Notes: generated by a model from the sequence alone, not told the origin. A stretch of 64,000 nucleotides of DNA from Ridgeia piscesae (GCA_025642075.2 JAODUO010000053.1:137501-201500); one strand, 5' to 3'; positions 34,301 through 49,300 are shown, numbered from the stretch's first letter. Program-made: numbers and translations.

Positions 34301-37300
34301 TTTTTACAAATGTTTTCTCAACCAGGAACGTTAACCCTACTAGGTAAGGTGGTTAAATTGAAATTCTTCTGCTTGTATTAGAAGCATCCAACAAACAAAT
34401 TTGCTATAAATCTTATATGTGTTTTAGCCCAGTAGCAAATAATACAATGATTTTTTATGTCAAACCGAAAGGTTTATCAGACAGAAATGACAGTGTCTGG
34501 GTACGGTGCACACTGATCAAACCGGCAGAGTATGACACGACATGACAATATTAAGCAATGGTATTTTCTGTATTCAACAGTTGGACATTTTTGTAACACT
34601 GCTGTTTCAGCTGGCTGGAAATGTTCTATTGAGTTGACAGAGATATCACTCGTTGACATGTTAGCCATATTTCTACAGTGTCTGTAACTCTGAGAACTAT
34701 GTGCTTGCAGAGATACTGCTGAATCACAAGGTGTGTCACCGCGCCGTCCCTTTGCTTCCACGAGGGCTCTGTAACCGTGGCAACTGGTGTTATGTCAACG
34801 CTGTATCCTTTCACTGTTTCCATGCTTCAGGTTGTCTAATGTGTCACTTTTGAAATTTGTCTTTGACAAAATGTTTGCAAGTAATGCTCGTAAGCACCAT
34901 CAATTTTGATAATAAAAAAATTACCTTTGCCCCTATTATTTGGCAGGGCCATGAAAAACAGGTGTCATGAATACAAACTTATTACACATTGCTGTGTGAT
35001 GATTTGTAGTAGAGTTTTTGAGATTATTTGTTTGGTTAACAGAATGTCATAGTTATTTGAAATTGCTTTTTCACCAAAAAAAAATTCGGCGATGGTAACT
35101 TTTGCCTGTCTCCGTGTATAACTAGCCAAAGGATTTTATTTGTTGCACCTCTGAGCTTGAATTATTGTACTCCAAAGATTTGTAGGCAGCAGATATGGAG
35201 TAATTGTACTCGTGTACTTGTACTCGTACTCGAGTACGAGTACTTTTTGAGTACTGTACTCGAGTACGAAGGAAAGTAATCATACTCGAGTACATTACCA
35301 AAGTAATCGTACTCACGATTACTTTTCACGATTACATTTTTTCATATGAACAGTTGCAAGCATTAGACAGATAAAATGGCAATATTAAAAGTAATCTAAT
35401 AAATGTAATAATAATCAAGGTATTCATTTTCTATTACTGTTGAGCATTTCAGTTAAATAAATATTCAGTCAGATTTCCCTAATTAATACCTTCTCTTGCC
35501 AGAGAAGCAACATCTCCTCACCCTCCTGCTTAGTACAAAGTGCAAGTTATATTGTGACAGTCCCTGAGATAGCACTGCAGGAGATAAGCATCCCCTAACA
35601 TCTTGCTTTGTAATTTTAGAAGCCAGGCCTCAGCCCCACCTGTACTGTTTGCTCTGTCAGTATGGTGTGAATGACTGGTCATATTTCCAACTTCCAGAAT
35701 CCTGACTGGGTCTGGGCGGTTAGCTGCTAAATCCCTGTCTATTATGTTTAATTAAGTGCAAACTGTAAACCTGTCTAAATCCACAACCATTCTGTGCTTG
35801 TCCCATCCAGACATGGGGTCAAATACATTGAAATGTATTTAAATACAAATATTCTTGAGGGATTACAAATACTTTTTAAATATAAATGTATTTAAATATG
35901 AATACATTGAAAAGTATTTCAAATACTTGTTCATATATTTTTCAAATACTTTTCATTTTGTATTACTATGTAGGTAAAAGAAAAGCAACACATATATTGA
36001 AATATCTAGTTTATAGGCATAATTAGTGTTTTGTTCATATGATGACAGGCAGACCAGTGCTAGGGAGTATTGTTATTGCTAACTGCATCACAGTGACAAC
36101 TGACTGAAAGAGGTAAAGGCCAAAATATATTGTTTGTGTGTTACGCCAGGAGGTCCATAATAATATAACGCCTATGTTGCCCTCAGAAGAGACACTGCTA
36201 ATCATTGCTAGGATGTTGTGAGGAAGGCTCAACTTCAAAGTCAGCCAGGAAACCAGAATAACCTGGTGCCAAATTGAACCCTGACTAAAGAACAAAAGGG
36301 GATATTGACCTATGGTCACTGTTAGGTCCATCCTCTGGCTCTGAGCAAACACAAGTTGTGGTCACTGCAGGGCCAGGGGGAAGCCTGCTGTTAAGTGTCT
36401 TAATCAGTAATTAGCACTGTTGGGTGAAGTTGCAGTTAAGGTAATCAGTTTGGCAGGCATTACACATGACAGTGAAAAAGAAATATTGATACTGACAATG
36501 TATTTCAAAAAATATTTGAAAAGTCAAATACTTTAGGAAAGTATTTAAATACAAATACTTTTAATTCCTAAACATCAAATACACATATTTTAAAAAGTAT
36601 TTATATACTTTCAAATACAAATGTATTTGACCCCATGTCTGGGCCCATCTGATATACTACTCTTTTGAATATGCCCCCCTGGTTTTGAAATGTTGTTATT
36701 GTAATGTATTTGATCATGTGTATTTGAAATTTTTAAATGCCCCCTATTTGTATTTGATTCAAAAACCATAAATTAAATTATTTATCCAGCATTAAATGAT
36801 TTATCCAATACCTGAGAAAGTCGTCTAATTATTAATAACAATAACACCTGGATAGTGGATAGCAGTAATCAGTTAGAACATTAGTGACACAACAACAGAA
36901 CAAGAATGACACCTAGGGATTCCATGAAAGTCGCCTTTATGTTAGAAACAGGATATTCATTAAAGTAATCATGAAAGTAATCATGCTTATATTGTAAAGT
37001 AATCGTACTCGTTCGAGTATATTGTAAAGTAATCGTACTCGAGTACATTTGTTTTCTGAGTACTCGTACTCATACTCATGCATGTTCAAAATGTAATCGT
37101 ACTCGTACTCGAGTACATTTGTATTGTACTCACTCCATCTCTGGTAGGCAGGATATTGTTATGAAAAAGTGAAAAAATCTAATTCATTTTAGCAGTGGCC
37201 ATCGACACACTTATGCTATCAATCATTTTAATTTATTGAATAGCTGGAGTTGATAATAAATGCAACTATAATTGCAACTTGAGTTACTTGACCACAGGAG

Positions 37301-40300
37301 GAGATTATTATTATCTCTGACAACTTAATGTCCTTGATGAGGAATGTTCAGATCTCTCAATGAGATTTATTACCATACATTGGCATGAAAGAATCAGTTA
37401 GTTATGTTAACTAGTTAATTATGTTCATTGTCACCAGCCACATTTGTGTAAAGTCTGTCAGAGATTCCTTGACTGGATCCAGACTCTACAAGCCCTGTTG
37501 GCTTGTCCACCATTCTACCATCTGCTCAAGGCAATGCCGTCCTTTCCTGCCCTAACCAGAGGGCCTAGTTCAACCCCAGTCATCGACAGCCTGTAAGTGA
37601 CACTGGTACTCATAAGTATAACTAAGTAGAAAATAGAATGTAACAAATGGAAACGGGAGTAGTTTTACTGTTACGGAGGCAAACAATCTGTTCATTTCAA
37701 CACACCCATCGACCTTAAAATATTTCTTGTATTTATTAATACTTTAATTATATATGCTTTAATTGTTTATGATGAAATCATAGTGACTGTTATTATAATT
37801 TCATAAAATGGTAACTCTGTTGTAATCAAATGACTCTGAAATGAGACATCAGATTGTTGTTTTTTTACATGTGTTTTAATGTCTAGGAATAAAGGAAACA
37901 TGTACACTGAACAAAGTTAAATGACGTGGGCACCATCGTGTGATTTCTATCACCGAATAGGAATGTCATGAAATTAAAAGGAAATAATGTGCACAGAACA
38001 GTTTAGTTGTTTTCGCCTTAAAAATTTTGTTTTCTTTTCACCAAATACAAATTTGTTTTGCCAATGGTGATCAGATCAGTTATCATGAGGATGGCAGGTA
38101 AAAATTGGGTGATAGATAGCATTATGGAAATGGAACAAAACATCGTCCCACATATGCATATATTAAGGCCTTGATGTTGTACTTTAGTCAGGACAATAAG
38201 TAAGTACATATGTGGTGTCTTTCAGAGTGGAGTTTGTGAATGAGTTTTCTCCAATGTCTACGCTGCCACCAGAGAAGACAGGTATGATGAGACAATTCTA
38301 TCATTCTTTTACATCATTACAATTTCCCACAGTGGACTGTTATTCACTGGGTGTTGGAATTGTTAATTTCCATATCTTCCTGACCATATTGGCTTGTATA
38401 TTATATTGAAGACTGTTTAAGGTGATTTACAATAACCACCATAATGGTTATACTGATCAGTAGTAGAGTAGACACTGACTGTGGTTGTTATGTGATTGTA
38501 GCTGTAGGTGGTACCAAGGGTGGGGTGCCTGAGCTACACACTGGGCCAGTGTTTGAGCCGGTCTGTGTCTACAAGATGCTACAAGTGATCAAGTACGGAG
38601 GTGCATTCAAGGTGAGTCAGACGAGTGGGTTATAGCAGAAAGGACCAGGGGACTGTTTCACTAACACTAGTAAGAGCACTTAAGCCAGATTTTGCACCAT
38701 AAAATAAAATGTTCTCCTTACATTTGGACCCAAAAAAATTGCATTTCACTAACCTTTAAAATGGTTCCAGTCCATAAAAATGCACAGAGAAAAGCACATT
38801 TCTAAGAGTACATCATGTGACCATACCACACTTTAAAACAAAGATATACATGATAAACTGATATAATTCACTAAAGGCTGTTTATTTGGAGTCCTCTTTC
38901 ATGCAAATATGTCCACAGCCAAACAAGTCTTCAGAAAGTTAGCGATTAACTTGTGGCATGGTCTTTGCTGGTCCTTGACTCGTGCCTGTGGTGTCTGCCT
39001 CATCATTTGTCATGTAGCATGGTGTGAGAGTTTGACACATGCCATGTGCTCGTAGCATTGTCTGCGCCATGGTTCTTGCGCCATGTTGTGTGCTTGTAGT
39101 GTAGTCCTTGACCCATGTCTTGTGCTTGTAGCGTAGTCCTTGACCCATTTCGTGTGCTTGTAGCATGGTGCTTGACCCATGTCGTGTGCTTGTAGCAGGT
39201 TCCTTGACCCATGTCGTGTGCTTGTAGCAGGTTCCTTGACCCATGTCGTGTCCTGGTAGCATGTTCCTTGACCCATGTCGTGTGCTTGTAGCAGGTTCCT
39301 TGACCCATGTCGTGTGCTTGTAGCAGGTTCCTTGACCCATGTCGTGTGCTTGTAACAAGTTCCTTGCCCCATATCGTGTGCTTGTAGCATGTTCCTTGCC
39401 CCATGTCGTGTGCTTGTAGCATGTTCCTTGACCCATGTCGGGTGCTTATAGCATGTTCCTTGCCTCATGTCGTGTGCTTGTAGCAGGTTCCTTGACCCAT
39501 GTCGTGTGCTTGTAGCAGGTTCCTTGACCCATGTCGTGTGCTTGTAGCAGGTTCCTTGACCCGTGTCGTGTGCTTGTAGCAGGTTCCTTGACCCGTGTCG
39601 TGTGCTTGTAGCAGGTTCCTTGACCCGTGTCGTGTGCTTGTAGCAGGTTCCTTGACCCGTGTCGTGTGCTTGTAGCAGGTTCCTTGACCCGTGTCGTGTG
39701 CTTGTAGCAGGTTCCTTGACCCGTGTCGTGTGCTTGTAGCAGGTTCCTTGACCCATGTCGTGTGCTTGTAGCAGGTTCCTTGACCCATGTCGTGTGCTTG
39801 TAGCAGGTTCCTTGACCCAGTGTCGTGTGCTTGTAGCAGGTTCCTTGACCCATGTCGTGTGCTTGTAGCAGGTTCCTTGACCCATGTCGTGTGCTTGTAG
39901 CATGGGTTTCCCTTTACCCATGTCGTGTGCTTGTAGCAGGTTCCTTGACCCATGTCGTGTGCTTGTAGCAGGTTCCTTGACCCATGTCGTGTGCTTGTAG
40001 CAGGTTCCTTGACCCATGTCGTGTGCTTGTAGCATGTTCCTTGACCCATGTCGTGTGCTTGTAGCATGTTCCTTGACCCATGTCGTGTGCTTGTAGCAGG
40101 TTCCTTGACCCATGTCGTGTGCTTGTAGCAGGTTCCTTGACCCGTGTCGTGTGCTTGTAGCAGGTTCCTTGACCCGTGTCGTGTGCTTGTAGCAGGTTCC
40201 TTGACCCGTGTCGTGTGCTTGTAGCAGGTTCCTTGACCCGTGTCGTGTGCTTGTAGCACGGGTTTCCCTTTACCCGTGTCGTGTGCTTGTAGCAGGTTCC

Positions 40301-43300
40301 TTGACCCGTGTCGTGTGCTTGTAGCAGGTTCCTTGACCCGTGTCGTGTGCTTGTAGCAGGTTCCTTGACCCGTGTCGTGTGCTTGTAGCAGGTTCCTTGA
40401 CCCATGTCGTGTGCTTGTAGCACGTTCTTGACCCATGTCGTGTGCTTGTAGCATGTTCCTTGACCCATGTCGTGTGCTTGTAGCACGTTCTTTGACCCAT
40501 GTCGTGTGCTTGTAGCATGTTCCTTGACCCATGTCGTGTGCTTGTAGCATGTTCCTTGACCCATGTCGTGTGCTTGTAGCATGTTCCTTGACCCATGTCG
40601 TGTGCTTGTAGCATGGTTCCTTGACCCATGTCGTGTGCTTGTAGCAGGTTCCTTGACCCATGTCATGTGCTTGTAGCATGTTCCTTGACCCATGTCTTGT
40701 GCTTGTAGCATGTTCCTTGACCCATGTCGTGTGCTTGTAGCAGGTTCGTTGACCCATGTCATGTGCTTGTAGCAGGTTCCTTGACCCATGTCATGTGCTT
40801 GTAGCATGGTCGCCAGGAGGATGCGGAGGAGTTTCTTGGCTGTGTGTTAGACTCGTTGCACGAGGAGATGGCCGCCGCTATGGACCTGCTGACAAAGGAC
40901 AAGAAACAAACACGTCAGTATCCTAGTGTGTGAGTGTGGTGGAGACCATGTCTCCAAGGCAATGAGCTTAAACAAAAATCCATCATTTACCAATCACAAA
41001 ACAATGGAAGTTTTTTAAAATGTGTGAAATTCTCCTGTGTCCGTAAAGACGTTGTTTATACAATACAGCGACAAAAGTATTGCGGTGATGTCCTCCGGGT
41101 TTGACAGTTTCCAGTATGCAAGATCCATGTTAAGGAGTGAAGTCTGTGTAAAAGTGCAAAATCAGGTTAGCTAGTTAGATGAGAAGTAATAAGAGTCAGC
41201 AGATTCTTTAAGTGTAACCAGCAATAAACATGGCTGACGTCGTCATTGTTGATCTTCACTCTGTTGCTTGTAGACGCCAATGGTGATGGTCCTGAGGTCG
41301 TTGCTAACGGCAACTCGGGAACAAGTGAAGGAACAAGCGGGGAGGATGACGAGGACGGGCAGTGGGAGGAGGTGAAGCCTCGTGGCGGGAAGGGACTCGC
41401 TCCCAGGAGTGTGAGTCAGCTGTCTTCCCTTTGTTCTCACCCGTACCTTCTGTGAATGGCTAGAACTTTGCTGTACACGTAAACAAATCTTTGTCATGTC
41501 GGAAGACGATTAAATTAATTTAATGATGTAACTAAGAATTGACGCTGAATGTTTCAGTCCCCTCCGACAGTCTTTATCAGGAACTGGTTTTGTTTGTACT
41601 GTAAGAATGACAGAGTGACAATATTTTTGGAGAGCAAATGTTTTTGTTTTGACATCTGCTAATTTAACGATATTTAGCTGACAGAATATAGACAGTTGTT
41701 GCGACACAGTTGATTGTGTACATCTTTGTACCGGCCACGTGTTGATATGCCGAAACCTGAAGCCATCCGTCTGTTTGTCTACAGAATAACTACTCGTCAT
41801 CGCCGACATCAGACATCTTCCGTGGCCAGATCCGATCAATCCTACACCAGAGTGGGGCACGGGAATCACCCACTCTGCAACCCTTCTACACCCTCCAGCT
41901 GGACATCCAGGTGTGATATACAGGGGCTACCCAGACACAATTACACATGCAGCAGATGCGTGTGTAATTGTAGCAGATGTGTGTGTAATTGTAGCAGATG
42001 CGTGTGCAATTGTAGCAGATGCGTACATATGTCAGTGGGATGAACTTTACAGTGGCTAAAAAGTTTTTAAAAGATCACAATATCTTTCAAAGCTGTGGTG
42101 GTGTTTAGCAATGCTGAAGAAATGGTAGCAAGTATGTGTTGAGAAATGAAGTTAGAAATATAGCATGAATTCCTATTATGAAGGTCTGCACATGACATAG
42201 ATCGTATTGACATGTAATGTCAATATGAAGATATTCTGTAAATTAACTTACTTTGGAGCATAATTTTATTTTGTTCCAGAGTAAGTGAATTTCTTATAAA
42301 TTAACAAAAAAAGAGGAGCCATGAACAATATATTCCCTATCGATATGAAGATATTGACAAGTTTTGTCATGTTGAACATAATATAAACTCTCCTGGAATG
42401 GAACTGACTCAGACTTGAAGTACTATTTCTGTTTGTTTTTTAAGAATCCAGCCTTGTTAGAACAGGCTGTGGATAACAGAAGGCGAATAAGAGAGAGCAG
42501 GTTGTTTCTATAGGAGTAATTTTAATAGTTGTGATAGGATGTGACAGTGGACACACTAGCTTGTGATAGGATGTGACAGTAGACACACTAGATTTAACAA
42601 GAAGATTTAACAAGATTGCCACCTAGAGATTCAACTCTAGATGGCAGGTGGACTAGGAAGCCATTTGGCTTATCGAGAGTCCAACCTATCTATCTAAGTA
42701 TACCCCGCCCTTCTTAGGTATATGTCGATTTTATTTTTAAATATATTAACACTACTAGCACCTACACAACCAGCTGATAAGTAGACACACTAGCTTGTGA
42801 TAGCATGTGACAGTAGACACACTAGCTTGTGATAGGATGTGACAGTAGACACACTAGCTTGTGATAGGATGTGACAGTAGACACACTAGCTTGTGATAGG
42901 ATGTGACAATAGACACACTAGCTTGTGATAGTAGACACACTAGCTTGTGATAGGATGTGACAGTAGACACACTAGCTTGTGACAGTAGACACACTAGCTT
43001 GTGACAGTAGACACACTAGCTTGTGATAGGATGTGACAGTAGACACACTAGCTTGTGACAGTAGACACACTAGCTTGTGATAGGATGTGACAGTAGACAC
43101 ACTAGCTTGTGATAGGATGTGACAGTAGACACACTAGCTTGTGATAGGATGTGACAGTAGACACACTAGCTTGTGATAGGATGTGACAGTAGACACACTA
43201 GCTTGTGATAGTAGACACACTAGCTTGTGATAGGATGTGACAGTGGACACACTAGCTTGTGACAGTAGACACACTAGCTTGTGATAGGATGTGACAGTGG

Positions 43301-46300
43301 ACACACTAGCTTGTGATAGTAGACACACTAGCTTGTGATAGGATGTGACAGTAGACACACTAGCTTGTGACAGTAGACACACTAGCTTGTGATAGGATGT
43401 GACAGTAGACACACTAGCTTGTGATAGTAGACCCACTAGCTTGTGATAGGATGTGACAGTAGACACACTAGCTTGTGATAGTAGACACACTAGCTTGTGA
43501 TAGGATGTGACAGTAGACACACTAGCTTGTGACAGTAGACACACTAGCTTGTGATAGGATGTGACAGTAGACACACTAGCTTGTGATAGTAGACACACTA
43601 GCTTGTGATAGGATGTGACAGTAGACACACTAGCTTGTGATAGGATGTGACAGTAGACACACTAGCTTGTGATAGTAGACACACTAGCTTGTGATAGGAT
43701 GTGACAGTAGACACACTAGCTTGTGATAGTAGACACTAGCTTGTGATAGGATGTGACAGTAGACACACTAGCTTGTGATAGTAGACACACTAGCTTGTGA
43801 TAGGATGTGACAGTAGACACACTAGCTTGTGACAGTAGACACACTAGCTTGTGATAGGATGTGACAGTAGACACACTAGCTTGTGACAGTAGACACACTA
43901 GCTTGTGATAGGATGTGACAGTGGACACACTAGCTTATTGTGATAGGATGTGACAGTGGACACACTAGCTTGTGATAGGATGTGACAGTAGACACACTAG
44001 CTTGTTGTGATAGGATGTGACAGTGGACACACTAGCTTGTGATAGGATGTGACAGTAGACACACTAGCTTGTTGTGATAGGATGTGACAGTGGACACACT
44101 AGCTTGTGATAGGATGTGACAGTGGACACACTAGCTTATTGTGATAGGATGTGACAGTAGACACACTAGCTTGTGATAGGATGTGACAGTAGACACACTA
44201 GCTTGTGATAGTAGACACACTAGCTTGTGATAGGATGTGACAGTAGACACACTAGCTTGTGATAGGATGTGACAGTAGACACACTAGCTTGTGACAGTAG
44301 ACACACTAGCTTGTGATAGTAGACACACTAGCTTGTGATAGGATGTGACAGTAGACACACTAGCTTGTGATAGGATGTGACCGTAGACACACTAGCTTGT
44401 GATAGGATGTGACAGTGGACACACTAGCTTATGACAGTAGACACACTAGCTTGTGATAGGATGTGACAGTAGACACACTAGCTTGTGACAGTAGACACAC
44501 TAGCTTGTGATAGGATGTGACAGTGGACACACTAGCTTGTGATAGTAGACACACTAGCTTGTGATAGGATGTGACAGTAGACACACTAGCCTGTGATAGG
44601 ATGTGACAGTGGACACACTAGCTTGTGACAGTAGACACACTAGCTTGTGATAGGATGTGACAGTAGACACACTAGCTTGTGACAGTAGACACACTAGCTT
44701 GTGATAGGATGTGACAGTAGACACACTAGCTTGTGATAGGATGTGACAGTAGACACACTAGCTTGTGATAGGATGTGACAGTAGACACACTAGCTTGTGA
44801 TAGGATGTGACAGTGGACACACTAGCTTGTGATAGGATGTGACAGTAGACACACTAGCTTGTGATAGATGTGACGTAGACACACTAGCTTGTGATAGGAT
44901 GTGACAGTAGACACACTAGCTTGTGATAGGATGTGACAGTGGACACACTAGCTTGTGATAGGATGTGACAGTAGACACACTAGCTTGTGATAGGATGTGA
45001 CAGTAGACACACTAGCTTGTGATAGGATGTGACAGTGGACACACTAGCTTGTGATAGGATGTGACAGTAGACACACTAGCTTGTGATAGGATGTGACCGT
45101 AGACACACTAGCTTGTGATAGGATGTGCCAGTGGACACACTAGCTTGTGATAGGATGTGACAGTAGACACACTAGCTTGTGATAGGATGTGACAGTAGAC
45201 ACACTAGCTTGTGATAGGATGTGACAGTAGACACACTAGCTTGTGATAGGATGTGACAGTAGACACACTAGCTTGTGATAGTAGACACACTAGCTTGTGA
45301 TAGTAGACACACTAGCTTGTGACAGTAGACACACTAGCTTGTGATAGGATGTGCCAGTAGACACACTAGCTTGTGATAGTAGACACACTAGCTTGTGATA
45401 GGATGTGACAGTAGACACACTAGCTTGTGATAGGATGTGACAGTAGACACGCTAGCTTGTGACAGTAGACACACTAGCTTGTGATAGTAGACACACTAGC
45501 TTGTTGTGATAGGATGTGACAGTAGACACACTAGCTTGTGATAGGATGTGACAGTAGACACACTAGCTTGTTGTGATAGGATGTGACAGTAGACACACTA
45601 GCTTGTGATAGGATGTGACAGTAGACACACTAGCTTGTGATAGTAGACACACTAGCTTGTTGTGATAGGATGTGACCGTAGACACACTAGCTTGTTGTGA
45701 TAGGATGTGACAGTAGACACACTAGCTTGTGATAGGATGTGACAGTAGACACACTAGCTTGTGATAGTAGACACACTAGCTTGTGATAGGATGTGACAGT
45801 AGACACACTAGCTTGTGATAGGATGTGACAGTAGACACGCTAGCTTGTGACAGTAGACACACTAGCTTGTGATAGGATGTGACAGTAGACACGCTAGCTT
45901 GTGATAGGATGTGACAGTAGACACACTAGCTTGTGATAGTAGACACACTAGCTTGTGATAGGATGTGACAGTAGACACACTAGCTTGTGATAGGATGTGA
46001 CAGTGGACACACTAGCTTGTGACAGTAGACACACTAGCTTGTGATAGTAGACACACTAGCTTGTGACCGTAGACACACTAGCTTGTTGTGATAGGATGTG
46101 ACAGTAGACACACTAGCTTGTGATAGTAGACACACTAGCTTGTGATAGGATGTGACAGTAGACACACTAGCTTGTGATAGTAGACACACTAGCTTGTGAT
46201 AGGATGTGACAGTAGACACACTAGCTTGTGATAGGATGTGACAGTAGACACGCTAGCTTGTGATAGTAGACACACTAGCTTGTGACAGTAGACACACTAG

Positions 46301-49300
46301 CTTGTTGTGATAGGATGTGACAGTAGACACACTATCTTGTGATAGGATGTGACAGTAGACACACTAGCTTGTGATAGTAGACACACTAGCTTGTGATAGT
46401 AGACACACTAGCTTGTGATAGGATGTGATAGTAGACACACTAGCTTGTGACAGTAGACACACTAGCTTGTGATAGGATGTGACAGTAGACACACTAGCTT
46501 GTGATAGGATGTGACAGTAGACACACTAGCTTGTGATAGGATGTGACAGTAGACACACTAGCTTGTGATAGGATGTGACAGTAGACACACTAGCTTGTGA
46601 CAGTAGACACACTAGCTTGTGATAGGATGTGACAGTAGACACACTAGCTTGTGATAGTAGACACACTAGCTTGTGATAGTAGACACACTAGCTTGTGATA
46701 GGATGTGATAGTAGACACACTAGCTTGTGATAGGATGTGATAGTAGACACACTAGCTTGTGACAGTAGACACACTAGCTTGTGATAGGATGTGATAGTAG
46801 ACACACTAGCTTGTGATAGGATGTGCCAGTAGACACACTAGCTTGTGATAGTAGACACACTAGCTTGTGATAGGATGTGATAGTAGACACACTAGCTTGT
46901 GATAGTAGACACACTAGCTTGTGATAGGATGTGATAGTAGACACACTAGCTTGTGACAGTAGACACACTAGCTTGTGATAGGATGTGACAGTAGACACAC
47001 TAGCTTGTGATAGTAGACACACTAGCTTGTGATAGTAGACACACTAGCTTGTGATAGGATGTGACAGTAGACACACTAGCTTGTGATAGGATGTGACAGT
47101 AGACACACTAGCTTGTGATAGGATGTGACAGTAGACACACTAGCTTGTGATAGTAGACACACTAGCTTGTGATAGGATGTGACAGTAGACACACTAGCTT
47201 GTGATAGTAGACACACTAGCTTGTGATAGGATGTGACAGTAGACACACTATAGGATGTGACAGTAGACACACTAGCTTGTGACAGTAGACACACTAGCTT
47301 GTGATAGTAGACACACTAACTTGTGACAGTAGACACACTAGCTTGTGATAGGATGTGACAGTAGACACACTAGCTTGTGACAGTAGACACACTAGCTTGT
47401 GATAGTAGACACACTAGCTTGTGATAGGATGTGACAGTAGACACACTAGCTTGTGATAGGATGTGACAGTAGACACACTAGCTTGTGACAGTAGACACAC
47501 TAGCTTGTGATAGTAGACACACTAACTTGTGACCGTAGACACACTAGCTTGTGATAGGATGTGACAGTAGACACACTAGCTTGTGATAGGATGTGACAGT
47601 AGACACACTAGCTTGTGATAGGATGTGACAGTAGACACACTAGCTTGTGATAGTAGACACACTAGCTTGTGACAGTAGACACACTAGCTTGTGATAGTAG
47701 ACACACTAGCTTGTGACAGTAGACACACTAGCTTGTGATAGTAGACACACTAGCTTGTGATAGGATGTGACAGTAGACACACTAGCTTGTGATAGTAGAC
47801 ACACTAGCTTGTGACCGTAGACACACTAGCTTGTGACAGTAGACACACTAGCTTGTGACAGTAGACACACTAGCTTGTGAGCAGTAGACACACTAGCTTG
47901 TGACAGTAGACACACTAGCTTGTGCCAGTAGACACACTAGCTTGTGACAGTAGACACACTGGCTTGCTGAATGTCTAATGTAAGGTTGCTTGTTGCAGTC
48001 GGACAAAGTGAGGACCCTGAAAGATGCCCTGGATGGCCTCGTGAGTCGGGAGAGCTTACAGGGCTACACTTGTGCCAAAACCAAGCAGCAGGTACAGTGT
48101 TTGACAGTTGTGAGAAGTCTTCTGGTGTTTTGTTGTCTTCATGCAGTAGCTTTGGTGGCAGATTGTTTTCTGTTTTCATATTTTACCATGATTATTTCAG
48201 TGGCATGATTTTATTGATTTTCTGATGCCTGGAGTTAAATTTATTTTATTTTCATAGAAATATTATAACTTGATACTGTTGTCTTCTAGCAAGTAGCAAG
48301 TCGGGGTAGATAAATTTGTGCTGTGATGCGATAAATGTGTACAGTTTATATTGCAGACTGGGTAACATGTAAGTTTTGTGTTTTAAATACACATGCTTGC
48401 AGACATGTTTCTGCTGTCAAAACCCGAGAGATCTTAAAATTAAAGGAAGCATCTTTTTTTCATTACATTGCCACTCAAGATTAATTAATAATAACAAAAC
48501 GGAATACAAATTAAACATTTTAAACAATTTGATATTAACAGTGGCACAGGCTTAACAGTACGTAAGTACTTGTGACATAGAATGGCACTTGTGAATTGAA
48601 TAAGTGTGGTAGAAATTGATGATAACCCCTCCACTTCCAGTAGTCACACCTGTCACCAGCTTTCACACATCGTTCTGGGAGTGATTACGTGGATGACGAA
48701 TGTGAAAACTGCTGAGACCATGGATGACAGGTGTGTTTTGTTTGTCACTGTGTAATAGTTGCTCACCTTGTCTCTGCTGTGTCGCACCCCAGGTCGAGGC
48801 GACCCGTCGTATCCTGCTCGAGAAACTGCCAGTTGTCTTGATCCTACACCTCAAGTGCTTCGTCTACGACAAAAGTGGCGGCTGTCAGAAGATCACACAC
48901 AAACAGATCGAGTTTCCCGTCCAGCTCGAGATGAGCAAAGGTGAGTGAACACCTGTTTTGTAGTTTGCATTCCAAACTTTGAGTCACTCGCATCAGTTTA
49001 TAGCCTCGAAAAACACTGAAAGAACATTTACAGTACATTATTTACCATGATAATTGTTTTGTTTATAATCCATTGATGTTTACACAGCATTTCTATTTGT
49101 AGTGTTTAATATTGTAGTTTTAGTGAAGTAATATGTAAAACACTGTCGCCGCTATGCACTATATAAAATAAAGATGATTATTATTAATTAAAATACATTA
49201 AAGCATCATTGTTCTGTATGGGGATTATATGGTCCTTCTTACTTGTCGCAGGAAAACATATTGCTGCTGTAGCACCCATAATGAGAAAATGTAATGCAAA

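Noticed and set aside
39010..40804. Very long minus-strand frames (up to 430 codons) reading [20 protein letters not shown]
   Set aside because: They follow directly from a 32-bp tandem repeat that lacks stops on this strand (96 bases give 32 codons). There is no start context, no non-repeat sequence, and they sit inside a USP10 intron.
42531..47963. CRISPR-like array or repetitive protein ([17 protein letters not shown])
   Set aside because: There are no unique spacers; both unit types are variants of the same sequence. This is a minisatellite in an animal intron, and the frames arise from the 54-bp double unit.
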